Shown: piece after piece, positions 5,251 through 13,643 of the stretch
Position numbering within the stretch: the first letter of the stretch is position 1
How the letters are laid out: every line of letters starts with the position of its first letter
Assembly: GCA_050010555.1 (NCBI GenBank)
Contig: JBEKKV010000036.1
Span: 1 to 21,338 of the forward strand
Length of the DNA stretch: 21,338 nucleotides
Origin: JALHUB01 sp050010555
GTDB taxonomy: Bacteria > Chloroflexota > Dehalococcoidia > DSTF01 > JALHUB01
Reading direction: 5' to 3'
Program-made: the position numbers and the translations under genes
Notes under the pieces: generated by a model
Told to the model about the DNA's origin: nothing
Seen by the model: only the letters and a program-made list of their open reading frames with translations
Database searches by the model: none

Positions 5251-6396
5251 ATGACCACGAGGATTGAGCAGCACGAATACATCCCCGGGTTGGCCGGCGT
5301 TCCGGTCACCAAGTCACGGATAAGCGATATCGATGGGCAGCGCGGCATACTTAAGCTGCGCGGCTACACGATCCAGGACCTCGCCAAGCACAGCACGTAT
5401 GAGGAGACTGCCTATCTAACGCTCAAGGGCGATCTGCCCAGCGCCCGCCAGCTCGATGCCTTCAAGAATGAGCTTGCGGAGCACCGCACCGTTGAGCCGA
5501 CGATTCTTGACCTGATCAAGCTCTTCCCCAAAACGGCGCATCCGATGTCCGCACTCCAGACGGGGGTGGCGGCCATGGGCCTCTTCTACCCGCGCACTAC
5601 GGACGACCCGGAGATCAACCATCAGGCGACGGTCCGGCTCATCGCCCAGGTGCCGACGATCCTCGCGGCCTTCCAAAATGTCCGCCAGGGCAGGGACCCG
5701 ATTCCGCCGCTGGACGATCTGAGTCACTCCGCTAACTTCCTTTATATGATCAACGGCGAGCTTCCGGACCCGCTGGTCGAGAAGATATTCGATGTCTGCC
5801 TGATCCTGCACATCGAGCACACTGTCAACGCTTCCACCTTCACGTCGATGGTCGCCTGCTCAACGCTGGCGGACCCTTACAGCACCGTTGCGGCGGCCAT
5901 CGCTTCGCTAAGCGGCCCGCTGCACGGCGGCGCCAACGAACGTGTGCTTCGCATGCTTCAGGGGATCGGCTCAGTCGACAATGCCCGAAGGGCGATTGAG
6001 GAAAAGATTGCCGATAAGGAAGTGATATTCGGCATGGGCCACCGCGAATACAAGACGATGGACCCGCGGGCGACGATCCTGAAGGGCCTTTGCGTGCCGC
6101 TGTTCGACAAGTTCGGCTGCACGCCTCTATACGACGTTGCGGTCGAGGTGGAGAAGGTGGCGGCCGAGCATCTGGGCGGGCGCGGCATCTGGCCGAACGT
6201 CGACTTCTACTCCGGCATTGTCTACGATCTCATGGGGATACCGGTCGACCTGTTCACGCCGGTCTTTGCTGTCTCACGCGTTGCTGGCTGGGTGGCCCAC
6301 TGGGCGGAGCAGCTCAGCGACAATCGCATCTTCCGGCCGACGCAGATTTACGAAGGACACGACTCTCGGCCCTACTTGCCCATCGCGGCCCGCTAA
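5251..6396 (+). CDS. gltA: Citrate synthase
   Basis: About 381 residues, the length of the short Gram-positive/archaeal-type citrate synthases. It condenses acetyl-CoA and oxaloacetate at entry to the TCA cycle. Visible in numbering from ATG 5245: ILHIEHTVNASTF (His189, His192), GPLHGGANE (catalytic His227), GMGHREYKTMDPR (His266), WPNVDFYSG (catalytic Asp320) and SRVAGWVAHWAEQ (Arg345). The segment usually read as HADHExNAS is HIEHTVNAS here, a mild departure. A 2-methylcitrate synthase of the same family cannot be excluded from sequence alone. I prefer ATG 5251 because GGGAG (5239-5243) is 7 bp away; ATG 5245 has almost no spacing. The stop overlaps the convergent tetR-type gene stop by 4 bp (CTAA). 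Confidence 0.92.
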   Translation: MTTRIEQHEYIPGLAGVPVTKSRISDIDGQRGILKLRGYTIQDLAKHSTYEETAYLTLKGDLPSARQLDAFKNELAEHRTVEPTILDLIKLFPKTAHPMSALQTGVAAMGLFYPRTTDDPEINHQATVRLIAQVPTILAAFQNVRQGRDPIPPLDDLSHSANFLYMINGELPDPLVEKIFDVCLILHIEHTVNASTFTSMVACSTLADPYSTVAAAIASLSGPLHGGANERVLRMLQGIGSVDNARRAIEEKIADKEVIFGMGHREYKTMDPRATILKGLCVPLFDKFGCTPLYDVAVEVEKVAAEHLGGRGIWPNVDFYSGIVYDLMGIPVDLFTPVFAVSRVAGWVAHWAEQLSDNRIFRPTQIYEGHDSRPYLPIAAR

Positions 6397-7046
6397 CTAC
6401 CGAGAGATCCTTCCAACGGCAACCCGGCCTCCAAGTGGGCGAAGCTCCGGTCGACGAGCTCGAATAGGTTTGATGTCGGGTCGTCAGCGATGCGCATCAT
6501 GGCTGCCACTGCAACTCCGACGATAGCCCCGGAGAAGTTGCAAACGGCAAAATCGTCCGGGCTGCAACCCAAGCGGTCCCCAATCAATTCGGCGAGCAGA
6601 TTGGCGGCATCCGAAATCTGAGCTACCCAGGCGGAGCGGAGCTCCGGTACCGAGAAGAACAGCAGCGCGCGCTCGTGCTGTTGCTTCATTTCCTCGGGAG
6701 TCAGGATCCGCCTCACCTCCCCAAAAGCGGCGCGTAGGGCCCGGAGAGGATTCAGTTCCAACGGCTGCGTTCGGAATGAGGCGATGAAGAGCGGGTCCAG
6801 TATGTCGAACAGTACGACGTCCTCTTTCGTCGGAAAATAACGGAAGAACGTGCTCGGCGAGACCTCAGCCGCCGCCGCGATCTGCTCCACCGTCGTTGCC
6901 GCGTAGCCCTGCCTTCGGAAGAGCCGCAGCGCCTCCTGCTGAATTGCGGCGCGCGTTTTCGCCTTCTTGCGCTCCCTCAGACCGACTACGAAATCGTTAG
7001 GCTGGGGTAGCATCTTCGTCTCTATCCCCAAATTCTGGCTCGCCAT
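6393..7046 (-). CDS. TetR/AcrR-family transcriptional regulator
   Basis: A 217-residue regulator. Residues about 26-73 are the TetR DNA-binding domain: AIQQEALRLFRRQGYAATTV, then EQIAAAAEVSPSTFFRYFPTKEDV with the characteristic tyrosine-phenylalanine-x-x-K end of the recognition helix region. The C-terminal ligand domain (residues 85-217) is all-helical, with LLFFSVPELRSAW resembling the MftR-like branch. The start is ATG 7046, preceded by GGAGG with a 6-bp gap. It overlaps the last 50 bp of the upstream MFS gene, so the two are surely cotranscribed. The expected role is ligand-relieved repression of the exporter and of itself, probably through the inverted repeat at 8616-8630. Confidence 0.88.
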   Translation of the reverse strand: MASQNLGIETKMLPQPNDFVVGLRERKKAKTRAAIQQEALRLFRRQGYAATTVEQIAAAAEVSPSTFFRYFPTKEDVVLFDILDPLFIASFRTQPLELNPLRALRAAFGEVRRILTPEEMKQQHERALLFFSVPELRSAWVAQISDAANLLAELIGDRLGCSPDDFAVCNFSGAIVGVAVAAMMRIADDPTSNLFELVDRSFAHLEAGLPLEGSLGS

Positions 7047-8589
7047 GCGACGCCTCCGGCTCTTCCGCCGGAATGACCCGGTTAGGCAGCCATATCAGCG
7101 AAACGATTGCACTCGCCAGGATGAAGACCGCTCCGACCTCCAGACCATGGCTCATGCCGCGAACAAATGCGTCCTTCGCCACGTTCGCGATGGCATCGCC
7201 CTGGGGGCCGCCGACGGCATTGCCGACGGCAATGGCGCCGCCAACCGAGCTCTTCGCGGTCGCCAGGGCGCTCGGCGGGAGCGCGGCCAACGACGAGGCG
7301 ATTGTCGAACGGTAGCTGGACGTCAGAATGCTTCCCAGCACCGCGACGCCCAGCGCACCACCTACCTGCCGCGTGGTATCGTTCATGGCAGAGCCAACGC
7401 CAGCCTTGCCCGGAGGCAGCGAGCTCATGATCGAGTTCGTGGCTGGCACCATCGCCAGGAACATGCCGACGGCCATGAAGACGAGAGAAATCAGGATGGT
7501 GCTGTAGCCGGAGTCGGCGGTCGTCTTCGAGAAGTAGAACATCGTCACGGCGGTGATCGCCATGCCGCCGGCCACTGAAGGCTTGTTGCCAAAGCGCTCG
7601 GCGATGCGAGGGGATATCGGGGACATTATTAGCATGGTCACCACCATCGGCAGAAGGCGAATGCCGGTCTGCAGCGGCGAGTAGCCTAGGACGAACTGGA
7701 AGTACTGCGTCACAAAGAACAGCGCCGAGGAAAGGGCGAAGAAAGTGAGCGTAGTGGTCGCGTTTGCCGCCGTGAAGCTGCGGTTCCGGAAGAAGCGGAG
7801 GTTCAGCATCGGGTGGTCGATGCGGATCTCCCAGGCGGCGAACAACGTCAGGACGACCGCTGCGACTGCGAAGGCGGCGATGATCTCTCCGGACGTCCAG
7901 CCCTTCGTCGGCACTTCGATTATCCCGTAAACCAGAGAGATCAGCCCAACGACCGATAGCGCGGCCCCAAGTGGGTCCAGGCGGGGCGCGGCCGGGTCGC
8001 GACCGTTCGGCAGGATGATCTGGCCGGCCACCAGCGCGAAGACGGCTATCGGCACGTTGATCAGGAACACGGACCCCCAGAAGAAGTTTTCCAGCAGCCA
8101 GCCCCCGAGAATCGGGCCGAAAGCGAGCCCCATAGCAGACGCGCCGGCCCAGATGCCGATGGCGCGGACGCGTTCTTCCTGCGGGAAGACGTTGGTGAGG
8201 ATGGAAAGCGTGGACGGCATAATCGCCGCGGCACCGATGCCCATGAAGGCACGCGACATGATCAGCATGTTCGACGATTGGGAGAACGCGGAGAAACAGG
8301 ACCCGACACCGAAGATGACGAGCCCGATCTGGAGAACGGAGCGTCGGCCGAAGCGATCGCCCAGGCTGCCCATCGTCAGGAGAAGTGCCGCGAACAGCAG
8401 AATGTAGGAGTCGACCATCCACTGAAGCTGTGTCTCGGATGCGTCGAGGCTGCGCACGAGGGTGGGGAGCGCAACGTTCAGGATGAAGTTGTCCATCCCG
8501 ATGATGACGACGCTCAGGCAGAGGACGCCAAGGATCCACCACCTTCGTGGGTAACTCTCCAACTGCCGGATGTCGTCAGAAACCGTCAT
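6997..8589 (-). CDS. MFS drug exporter, DHA2 (14-helix, EmrB/QacA) family
   Basis: A 530-residue inner-membrane proton antiporter with the hydrophobic pattern of 14 helices. Diagnostic features are MDNFILNVALPTLVRSL in helix 1 (the D-x-x-I-x-N-V-A-L-P signature of DHA2), LQWMVDSYIL before helix 2, motif A GSLGDRFGRR (residues 74-83), and motif C GLAFGPILGGWL (residues 154-165), typical of antiporters. The C-terminal tail (residues 507-530) is hydrophilic and acidic. The substrate cannot be read from sequence; lipophilic drugs, solvents or a self-made compound are possible. ATG 8589 follows AAAGG. It is the first gene of a two-gene unit with the overlapping TetR gene. A palindrome and a TTGACA lie upstream, consistent with a repressed promoter. 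Confidence 0.9.
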   Translation of the reverse strand: MTVSDDIRQLESYPRRWWILGVLCLSVVIIGMDNFILNVALPTLVRSLDASETQLQWMVDSYILLFAALLLTMGSLGDRFGRRSVLQIGLVIFGVGSCFSAFSQSSNMLIMSRAFMGIGAAAIMPSTLSILTNVFPQEERVRAIGIWAGASAMGLAFGPILGGWLLENFFWGSVFLINVPIAVFALVAGQIILPNGRDPAAPRLDPLGAALSVVGLISLVYGIIEVPTKGWTSGEIIAAFAVAAVVLTLFAAWEIRIDHPMLNLRFFRNRSFTAANATTTLTFFALSSALFFVTQYFQFVLGYSPLQTGIRLLPMVVTMLIMSPISPRIAERFGNKPSVAGGMAITAVTMFYFSKTTADSGYSTILISLVFMAVGMFLAMVPATNSIMSSLPPGKAGVGSAMNDTTRQVGGALGVAVLGSILTSSYRSTIASSLAALPPSALATAKSSVGGAIAVGNAVGGPQGDAIANVAKDAFVRGMSHGLEVGAVFILASAIVSLIWLPNRVIPAEEPEASHGEPEFGDRDEDATPA

Positions 8590-8615
8590 TGCATCGCCTT
8601 TCTCCGTAATGCTAG

Positions 8616-8631
8616 TGACAGTCTATGTCAA
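8616..8631 (-). promoter_or_regulatory. Candidate TetR operator over the exporter -35
   Basis: A perfect inverted repeat TGACA-GTCTA-TGTCA (8616-8630) overlaps a minus-strand TTGACA (8631-8626), placed 37-42 bp before the exporter ATG. The matching -10 is poor (TACGGA at 17 bp). A repressor bound here would block the -35. The intergenic space is shared with the divergent nadE gene. Confidence 0.45.
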
Positions 8632-8668
8632 ATGATAGTAGCAGTCAAATTCGGAGAAGGCATGCGCC

Positions 8669-8698
8669 TTGACCCGCTCGATCCGAACAGGCTAATCT
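8669..8698 (+). promoter_or_regulatory. Promoter of nadE
   Basis: TTGACC (8669-8674), 18 bp, TAATCT (8693-8698). The predicted leader of about 20 nt consists mostly of the GAGGAGAGAGG ribosome binding site (8713-8723). Confidence 0.5.
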
Positions 8699-8726
8699 CA
8701 GGACAGGGACTTGAGGAGAGAGGGAC

Positions 8727-10454
8727 ATGCCGAGTCTGCGCGTTGGCCTTGCTCAGATCAACGTCACCGTCGGTGACTTCAAGGGTAACGTGGCGAGGAT
8801 ACTCGGCTGCGTCGGGCGGGCGCGCTCCCTCGCCGTCGACCTGCTCACCTTCCCTGAGCTGGCGATCCCAGGCTATCCGCCGGAGGACCTCCTCCTGCGG
8901 CCGCAGTTCGTCCGTGACAACCTGGACGCCCTCAGCGAGGTCGTTAGCGGGAGCGCTGGAATCACACTGGTGGTCGGGTTCGTCGATTCAGAGCAGGACA
9001 TCTACGACGCGGCGGCGATCGTCCATGACGGCAAGCTCGTCGATGTTTTCCGCAAGCAGTACTTGCCGAATTACGGCGTCTTCGATGAGGACCGTTACTT
9101 CGAGCCGGGAAGGCGGATCGCTGTCCATGAGATCGCCGGCGTGGTAGTCGGCGTCAACGTCTGCGAAGACATCTGGTACCCGGAAGGCCCGGCGCAGGCG
9201 CAGGCGTATGCCGGCGCGCAGGTCATCGCGAATATCAGCGCGTCGCCGTTCCAGGCCGGCAAGCGCTTCTTCCGTGAACGAATGCTTTCGACCCGCGCCA
9301 GCGACGCCGCGGCAATACTCTGCTACAACAACATTGTCGGCGGCCAGGACGAGCTAGTGTTCGATGGTAACAGCATGGTCTTTGGGCCGGAGGGCGAGAT
9401 TGTCGGCCGCGCCTGCTCGTTCAAGGAGGATCTGCTGGTCTGCGACCTCGACATGGATGCGGTAATGAAGGCTCGGCTCCACGCTCCGCGGCGCCGAAAG
9501 GGGTTCGTAGGGGGTGGTGCTGTTCCCGAAAGAGTCCACATCTCCTCCGCACCGTTTATCGTCGACAAGCCGTCGCTGCCCGAGCGACAAGTCGAGCCGC
9601 TGGAGGGCGCTGCGGAGGTCTACGAGGCTCTCGTCGTTGGCACGCGCGATTACGTTCGCAAGAATGGCTTCAGCAAGGTCGTTATAGGGCTTTCCGGCGG
9701 TGTCGATTCCAGCCTGGTCGCGGCCATCGCCGTCGACGCGCTGGGGGCGGAGAACGTCACGGGCGTCTCCATGCCGTCGCGGTTCTCATCGCCGGGCAGT
9801 CGCAGCGACGCGGATAAGTTGGCCAAGCGGCTGGGCATTCGCCTGATCACGATTCCTATCGAGGAAGCGTTCAGTGCGTACGAGAACATGTTCTCGGAGT
9901 CATTCGCTGGCAAGGAGTTCGGCCTTGCAGAGGAGAATATTCAGACGCGAATTCGCGGCAACATTCTCATGGGGCTTTCGAACAAGTTCGGCTGGCTGGT
10001 GTTGACGACGGGCAACAAGAGCGAGATGGCGACCGGCTACTCTACGCTCTACGGCGACATGGCCGGCGGGTTCGCGGTCATCAAGGATGTGCCGAAGACG
10101 CTGGTCTACAAGCTGGCGGAGTACCGCAACGCTCGCCAGGGAGAGTCGGCCATCCCGCCGGAGGTACTTGAGAAAGTGCCGTCGGCGGAGTTGAAGCCGA
10201 ACCAGGCGGACACCGACACTCTGCCCCCTTACGAGTTGCTAGACCCGATCCTCACGGCGTACGTCGAGGAGGACAAGAGCATGGCCGACCTCCTGGCCGC
10301 CGGCTTCGACGAAGAGACCGTCAAGCGCGTCATGACGATGGTCGACCGCAACGAGTACAAGCGTCGCCAGGCGCCGCCCGGCGTCAAGATCACCCCGCGC
10401 GCGTTTGGCCGCGACCGACGCCTGCCCATCGCCAACCGCTATCGTAACTGGTAG
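8727..10454 (+). CDS. nadE: Glutamine-dependent NAD+ synthetase
   Basis: A 575-residue two-domain enzyme that makes NAD+ from nicotinate adenine dinucleotide, ATP and glutamine. The N-terminal nitrilase-type glutaminase (residues 3-270) has its triad at Glu44 (FPELAIPGYPPEDLL), Lys110 (FRKQYLPNYGVFDE) and Cys146 (VNVCEDIWYPEGP). The C-terminal synthetase (residues 295-575) opens with the PP-loop GLSGGVDSSL (321-330) and has MPSRFSSPGSRSDA, NIQTRIRGNILM, TTGNKSEMATGYSTLYGDMA and the C-terminal QAPPGVKITPRAFGRDRRLP. Both domains are complete, so ammonia can be supplied internally. The start at ATG 8727 has an excellent ribosome binding site. nagA begins 16 bp after the stop and is probably cotranscribed, with no obvious metabolic tie. 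Confidence 0.96.
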   Translation: MPSLRVGLAQINVTVGDFKGNVARILGCVGRARSLAVDLLTFPELAIPGYPPEDLLLRPQFVRDNLDALSEVVSGSAGITLVVGFVDSEQDIYDAAAIVHDGKLVDVFRKQYLPNYGVFDEDRYFEPGRRIAVHEIAGVVVGVNVCEDIWYPEGPAQAQAYAGAQVIANISASPFQAGKRFFRERMLSTRASDAAAILCYNNIVGGQDELVFDGNSMVFGPEGEIVGRACSFKEDLLVCDLDMDAVMKARLHAPRRRKGFVGGGAVPERVHISSAPFIVDKPSLPERQVEPLEGAAEVYEALVVGTRDYVRKNGFSKVVIGLSGGVDSSLVAAIAVDALGAENVTGVSMPSRFSSPGSRSDADKLAKRLGIRLITIPIEEAFSAYENMFSESFAGKEFGLAEENIQTRIRGNILMGLSNKFGWLVLTTGNKSEMATGYSTLYGDMAGGFAVIKDVPKTLVYKLAEYRNARQGESAIPPEVLEKVPSAELKPNQADTDTLPPYELLDPILTAYVEEDKSMADLLAAGFDEETVKRVMTMVDRNEYKRRQAPPGVKITPRAFGRDRRLPIANRYRNW

Positions 10455-10470
10455 CGAGGCGTCGAGAGCG

Positions 10471-11676
10471 ATGCCGAAGAGCCGCGCCGCATCCCAGGCT
10501 CTCGCACACGTCCGCGTCATCACACCTGAGACCGAGTTCGCGGACGGCACCGTCGTTTTCGCTGAGGGACGTATACTCCACGCTGGCGTGGGCCCTTCGC
10601 CCGACGGCGTCCCGGCGTGGGACTTGCGGGGCTTCACCGTCGCGCCTGGCTTCATCGACCTGCACGTGCACGGCGGTGGCGGCTTCTCGCTTGCCGAGGG
10701 CGACAGCGGGCAGATTCGCGAGTACTCGCGCTGGGCGGCGCCAAGCGGTGTTACCGGCTTCCTCGTCACGCTGCTGCCCGATGAGCAACGGCGGTTCGTC
10801 CAGCATATCGAGTCGGCGGCCGCGGCCCCCGACGACTGCAAAGGCGCGAACCCGCTGGGTATCAACCTGGAAGGGCCGTTCCTGAGCCCTTCGCAATGCG
10901 GCGCGCTTGACCCCAACGTCCTGCGCCCGGCTGGCGTGGCCGAGTTGCGCGAGTACCTTCTGGCTGCGAGGGGCCGCCTGCGGATGATGACCGTTGCGCC
11001 GGAGTTGCCGGGCGCTGCCAACGTAATCGCTGGAGCAGTCGGAGCCGGCGTCGCCGTTGCCCTTGGGCACAGCGACTCGACGTACGACGAAGCTATGCGC
11101 GCCTTCTCGCTAGGCGTACGACACGTCACCCATTGCTTCAACGCTATGCGTCCCTTCCACCAGCGAGAGCCTGGCTGCCTTGCGGCTGCTCTTATGGCCG
11201 ACGATGTGACCGCCGAGCTGATCGCGGACGGCGTGCACGTCCACGCGTCCGCGATGGAGATGCTGCTGCGACTCAAAGGCATCGAGAAGATCGTGCTCGT
11301 CACTGATGCCATCCCGCTCGCCGGAATCGGGGATGGCGAGTTCGAGTTGCAGGGGGCGCCAGTCGAAGTGAAAGGCGGCGTCGCGCGCCGAGCCGACGGC
11401 AGGCTTGCTGGCAGCACGGCGACGATGGATACGATGGTGCGGAACGCGGTCAAGTGGCTGCCCGTGAGCGAGGCGGAGGCGATTCGGATAGCCACGTTAA
11501 ATCCCGCGATAGTCATCGGCATGGCGGACCGGAAGGGCAGAATTGCGCCGGGCTACGATGCCGACCTTGTCGTGCTGTCGCCGGAACTGGGTATCGAGAT
11601 GACTTTCGTCGCCGGCGAGCTTGTGTACAAGCGTCAGCCCTCGGCGTTCAAGCGATCTACGTATTTGACGACCTGA
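10471..11676 (+). CDS. nagA: N-acetylglucosamine-6-phosphate deacetylase
   Basis: A 401-residue amidohydrolase that removes acetate from GlcNAc-6-phosphate, feeding amino-sugar recycling or peptidoglycan and chitin-sugar use. Seen in order: GFIDLHVHGGGG (His65, His67), INLEGPFLSP (metal ligand Glu134), VALGHSDSTYDEA (His200), VTHCFNAMRPFHQREPG (His221), ADGVHVH (His258 region), LVTDAI (catalytic Asp279), and a C-terminal GRIAPGYDADLVVL barrel-flanking segment. ATG 10471 is chosen because the nadE stop is at 10454 and the upstream frame lies inside nadE. The ribosome binding site is weak (GAGAG), which suggests coupling to nadE. The last 43 bp overlap the opposing HAD gene. No nagB or transporter is nearby. 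Confidence 0.93.
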   Translation: MPKSRAASQALAHVRVITPETEFADGTVVFAEGRILHAGVGPSPDGVPAWDLRGFTVAPGFIDLHVHGGGGFSLAEGDSGQIREYSRWAAPSGVTGFLVTLLPDEQRRFVQHIESAAAAPDDCKGANPLGINLEGPFLSPSQCGALDPNVLRPAGVAELREYLLAARGRLRMMTVAPELPGAANVIAGAVGAGVAVALGHSDSTYDEAMRAFSLGVRHVTHCFNAMRPFHQREPGCLAAALMADDVTAELIADGVHVHASAMEMLLRLKGIEKIVLVTDAIPLAGIGDGEFELQGAPVEVKGGVARRADGRLAGSTATMDTMVRNAVKWLPVSEAEAIRIATLNPAIVIGMADRKGRIAPGYDADLVVLSPELGIEMTFVAGELVYKRQPSAFKRSTYLTT

Positions 11677-12362
11677 GACAGCTTGTCGACGACAAGGTCC
11701 GGCTTCGCGTCGCCCGGGTCCTCCTGTCGATACTCCCACGTCAGCACCGCCTTCATGCCCAGCGCTTGCGATCCCTTGATGTCGGCCAGGACGGTGTCGC
11801 CGACGAAGACAGCTTCCTCGGACTGAACGCCCAGGCGACGCAGTGCTTCCTCGAAGATGGCCGGATGCGGCTTCCCCCAGCCGACTTCCGACGAAACGAC
11901 GAGCGCGTCGATGCTGCCGAGGAGCCCGAAACGTCGCAAGCTCTTCGCCAGAGAGCGGCTCGACTGGTAAGTGTTGGAGACGACGCCCACCCGCAGCCCG
12001 CGCTGCTTGAAGGCGCACAGGGTCTCAACGGTGTCCGGCTCGACGGTGTAGCGGATGCCGTAAGAGAGCGTCTCTTCCGCCATCTCCCGTAGCGGCTCCG
12101 GCGCGTCGAGGCCGAGCGCCTCAAACGCCTCCCTGAAAACCTGCTCGGTGGGCTTCTGCGCTAGCCTGCCGCCGTCGTACGCCTGGCCCTCGCGCAAGAA
12201 AACGGCAGCGACGGCGTCGCGCAGGGCCTTTGCCGGCGGGATGGGCTCACCGAGCTCGTTGACGAGACGGCGACGCAACCGGCCGTACGCCTCCGGCTCG
12301 CCGCCGTAGTCGACGGCCCACATCGTGTAGCCGAGGTCGAAGATGACGGCTCGAACTTTCAT
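11634..12362 (-). CDS. HAD-superfamily hydrolase with altered motif I
   Basis: A 242-residue HAD-fold protein with a helical cap inserted after motif I (residues about 18-100). Motif II is VVSNTYQ (Ser129), motif III KPHPAIF (Lys164) and motif IV FVGDTVLADIKGS (Asp189, Asp194). Motif I reads IFDLGYT (Asp9, then Gly11), so the second aspartate of the usual DxDxT, the general acid/base in phosphatases, is replaced by glycine. The nucleophile is kept. Some HAD groups, including FDLGGT-type proteins, share this. The activity could be slow phosphatase, another phosphoryl reaction, or lost. I cannot name a substrate. ATG 12362 has AGGGA just upstream. It converges on and overlaps nagA by 43 bp and diverges from the 12513 gene. 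Confidence 0.85.
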   Translation of the reverse strand: MKVRAVIFDLGYTMWAVDYGGEPEAYGRLRRRLVNELGEPIPPAKALRDAVAAVFLREGQAYDGGRLAQKPTEQVFREAFEALGLDAPEPLREMAEETLSYGIRYTVEPDTVETLCAFKQRGLRVGVVSNTYQSSRSLAKSLRRFGLLGSIDALVVSSEVGWGKPHPAIFEEALRRLGVQSEEAVFVGDTVLADIKGSQALGMKAVLTWEYRQEDPGDAKPDLVVDKLSQVVKYVDRLNAEG

Positions 12363-12456
12363 GTTCCCTCATGCCTTGACGGTTGCGTCCGTCATCTTCA
12401 GTATCGCAGAACAGGGCGAAATCGGTTAGGTGGGTGCAAGAGGCTGCGTTCTTGCG

Positions 12457-12485
12457 TGGAGAACTGGCGGCCGAGGTGGTAATAT
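12457..12485 (+). promoter_or_regulatory. Possible promoter of the WecA-like gene
   Basis: TGGAGA (12457-12462), 17 bp, TAATAT (12480-12485). The -35 is weak (4 of 6). It fits the short leader before AGGAGG and the TTG start. Confidence 0.35.
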
Positions 12486-12512
12486 AGGGGCGCGCAGGAG
12501 GCGCAAGGGTCG

Positions 12513-13643
12513 TTGAACGTCTACCCACTGACTCTGCTGCTCGCTGGCAGCATCGCCCTGCTGGTCGCGCTCGCGCTGCAAACCTACTCCCATCGCATGC
12601 CTGTCCCCGGCGTCTTCCGTGTGAACCGCGGCGCCGGCGAGAGGCCCTGCTGGGGCGGCGTTGCTGTGTTCGTCGCTTTCGCCTCGACGCCGTTCATCGC
12701 CTCCGCCGTCTCGTCCAGGGCGTCGGAGTACTTCTCGCCCAAGTCCGGCGACTTCCTGAAGTTCCTGGCCGCCGCCGCCCTCATCTTCGCCGTCGGCCTG
12801 ATCGACGATTGGCGACCGCTGGGATACAAGCCGAAGTTTCTTCTCCAGATCGTCGCTGCTTCCGCCGTGTATGCGGCCGGCTGCAGCATCGACAAGCTGG
12901 CGTTCCCCTGGGGGCCGGAGCTGACCCTCGGCTTCATGGCGCCGGTTCTCACCGTCCTTTGGATCGTCTTCTTCACCAACGCCATCAACCTTATCGACGG
13001 GCGTGACGGCCTGGCGACGGGCGTGGTATTGCTGGCGGCGGCCCCCCTGGCCTACATCGCTTCCAGCTCCAACCATCCGGCGGTGGCGCTGCTGCTGGTC
13101 GTCATTGCCGGCGCCGGCCTGGGCTTCATCCCGTTCAACCTGCCGCCCGCCAACAGCTACCTCGGCGACTCGGGCGCGCTGCTGCTCGGCTTCTTGCTCG
13201 GCTCACTCTCGATTCGCGGCGCGACCGGCGTGACCGGCGCTTTCTTCTTCAGCGTGCCCGTTATCGCGCTCGGCTTTCCGATCCTCGACACCGTGCTCGC
13301 CGCCGTACGGCGCGCCCTCGACCGCAAGCACCCCTTTGGCCGTGACGCCGACCACATCCATAATCGACTGGAGAGCGCCGGTTTCGGGCCGCGCGGGCTT
13401 CTCGTCGTCATCTACGCCATGAGCATGCTGTTCGGTGGGGCGGCGATCGCCATGCACGGCATTGACATCTTCGCCGTCGAAGCGGCAATCCTCCTGGGGT
13501 TCGCCACCGTGCTTACGCTGGTGCTGGCACGGCTGGGCTACCTGGTGACACTCTGGAACAGCCACTCCGTCATCTGGTTGCGGCACCGAATCAGCCTGCC
13601 TGGCCCGAAGCCGCTCGATTCCAGCGACGGCAGCGGTCGCTAG
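12513..13643 (+). CDS. WecA/TagO-like polyprenyl-phosphate sugar-1-phosphate transferase
   Basis: A 376-residue multi-pass membrane enzyme (about 10-11 helices) that moves an amino-sugar phosphate, usually GlcNAc-1-P, from a UDP-sugar to undecaprenyl phosphate. This is the first step of surface polymer assembly. Catalytic features: GLIDDW (Asp98, Asp99), NAINLIDGRDGLATG (Asn156, Asn159, Asp162, Asp165), PPANSYLGDSGALLLG (Gly218-Asp219), and the cytoplasmic loop DRKHPFGRDADHIHNRL (His281, His283). It is not MraY, since neighbours are glycan genes rather than murein genes. The start is TTG 12513, after AGGAGG (12496-12501) with a longish 11-bp gap. The next ATG (12597) would remove the first helix, so TTG is preferred. 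The stop overlaps the convergent GT2 stop through CTAG. Confidence 0.88.
   Translation: MNVYPLTLLLAGSIALLVALALQTYSHRMPVPGVFRVNRGAGERPCWGGVAVFVAFASTPFIASAVSSRASEYFSPKSGDFLKFLAAAALIFAVGLIDDWRPLGYKPKFLLQIVAASAVYAAGCSIDKLAFPWGPELTLGFMAPVLTVLWIVFFTNAINLIDGRDGLATGVVLLAAAPLAYIASSSNHPAVALLLVVIAGAGLGFIPFNLPPANSYLGDSGALLLGFLLGSLSIRGATGVTGAFFFSVPVIALGFPILDTVLAAVRRALDRKHPFGRDADHIHNRLESAGFGPRGLLVVIYAMSMLFGGAAIAMHGIDIFAVEAAILLGFATVLTLVLARLGYLVTLWNSHSVIWLRHRISLPGPKPLDSSDGSGR

Noticed and set aside
7082..8542. A 486-codon minus-strand open frame
   Set aside because: Same strand as the MFS gene but shifted by one base. The MFS frame has all family motifs, and this one is Arg/His/Pro-rich noise.
10405..10470. 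An earlier start for nagA within nadE
   Set aside because: The added residues do not resemble NagA N-termini, and the segment encodes the conserved nadE C-terminus.
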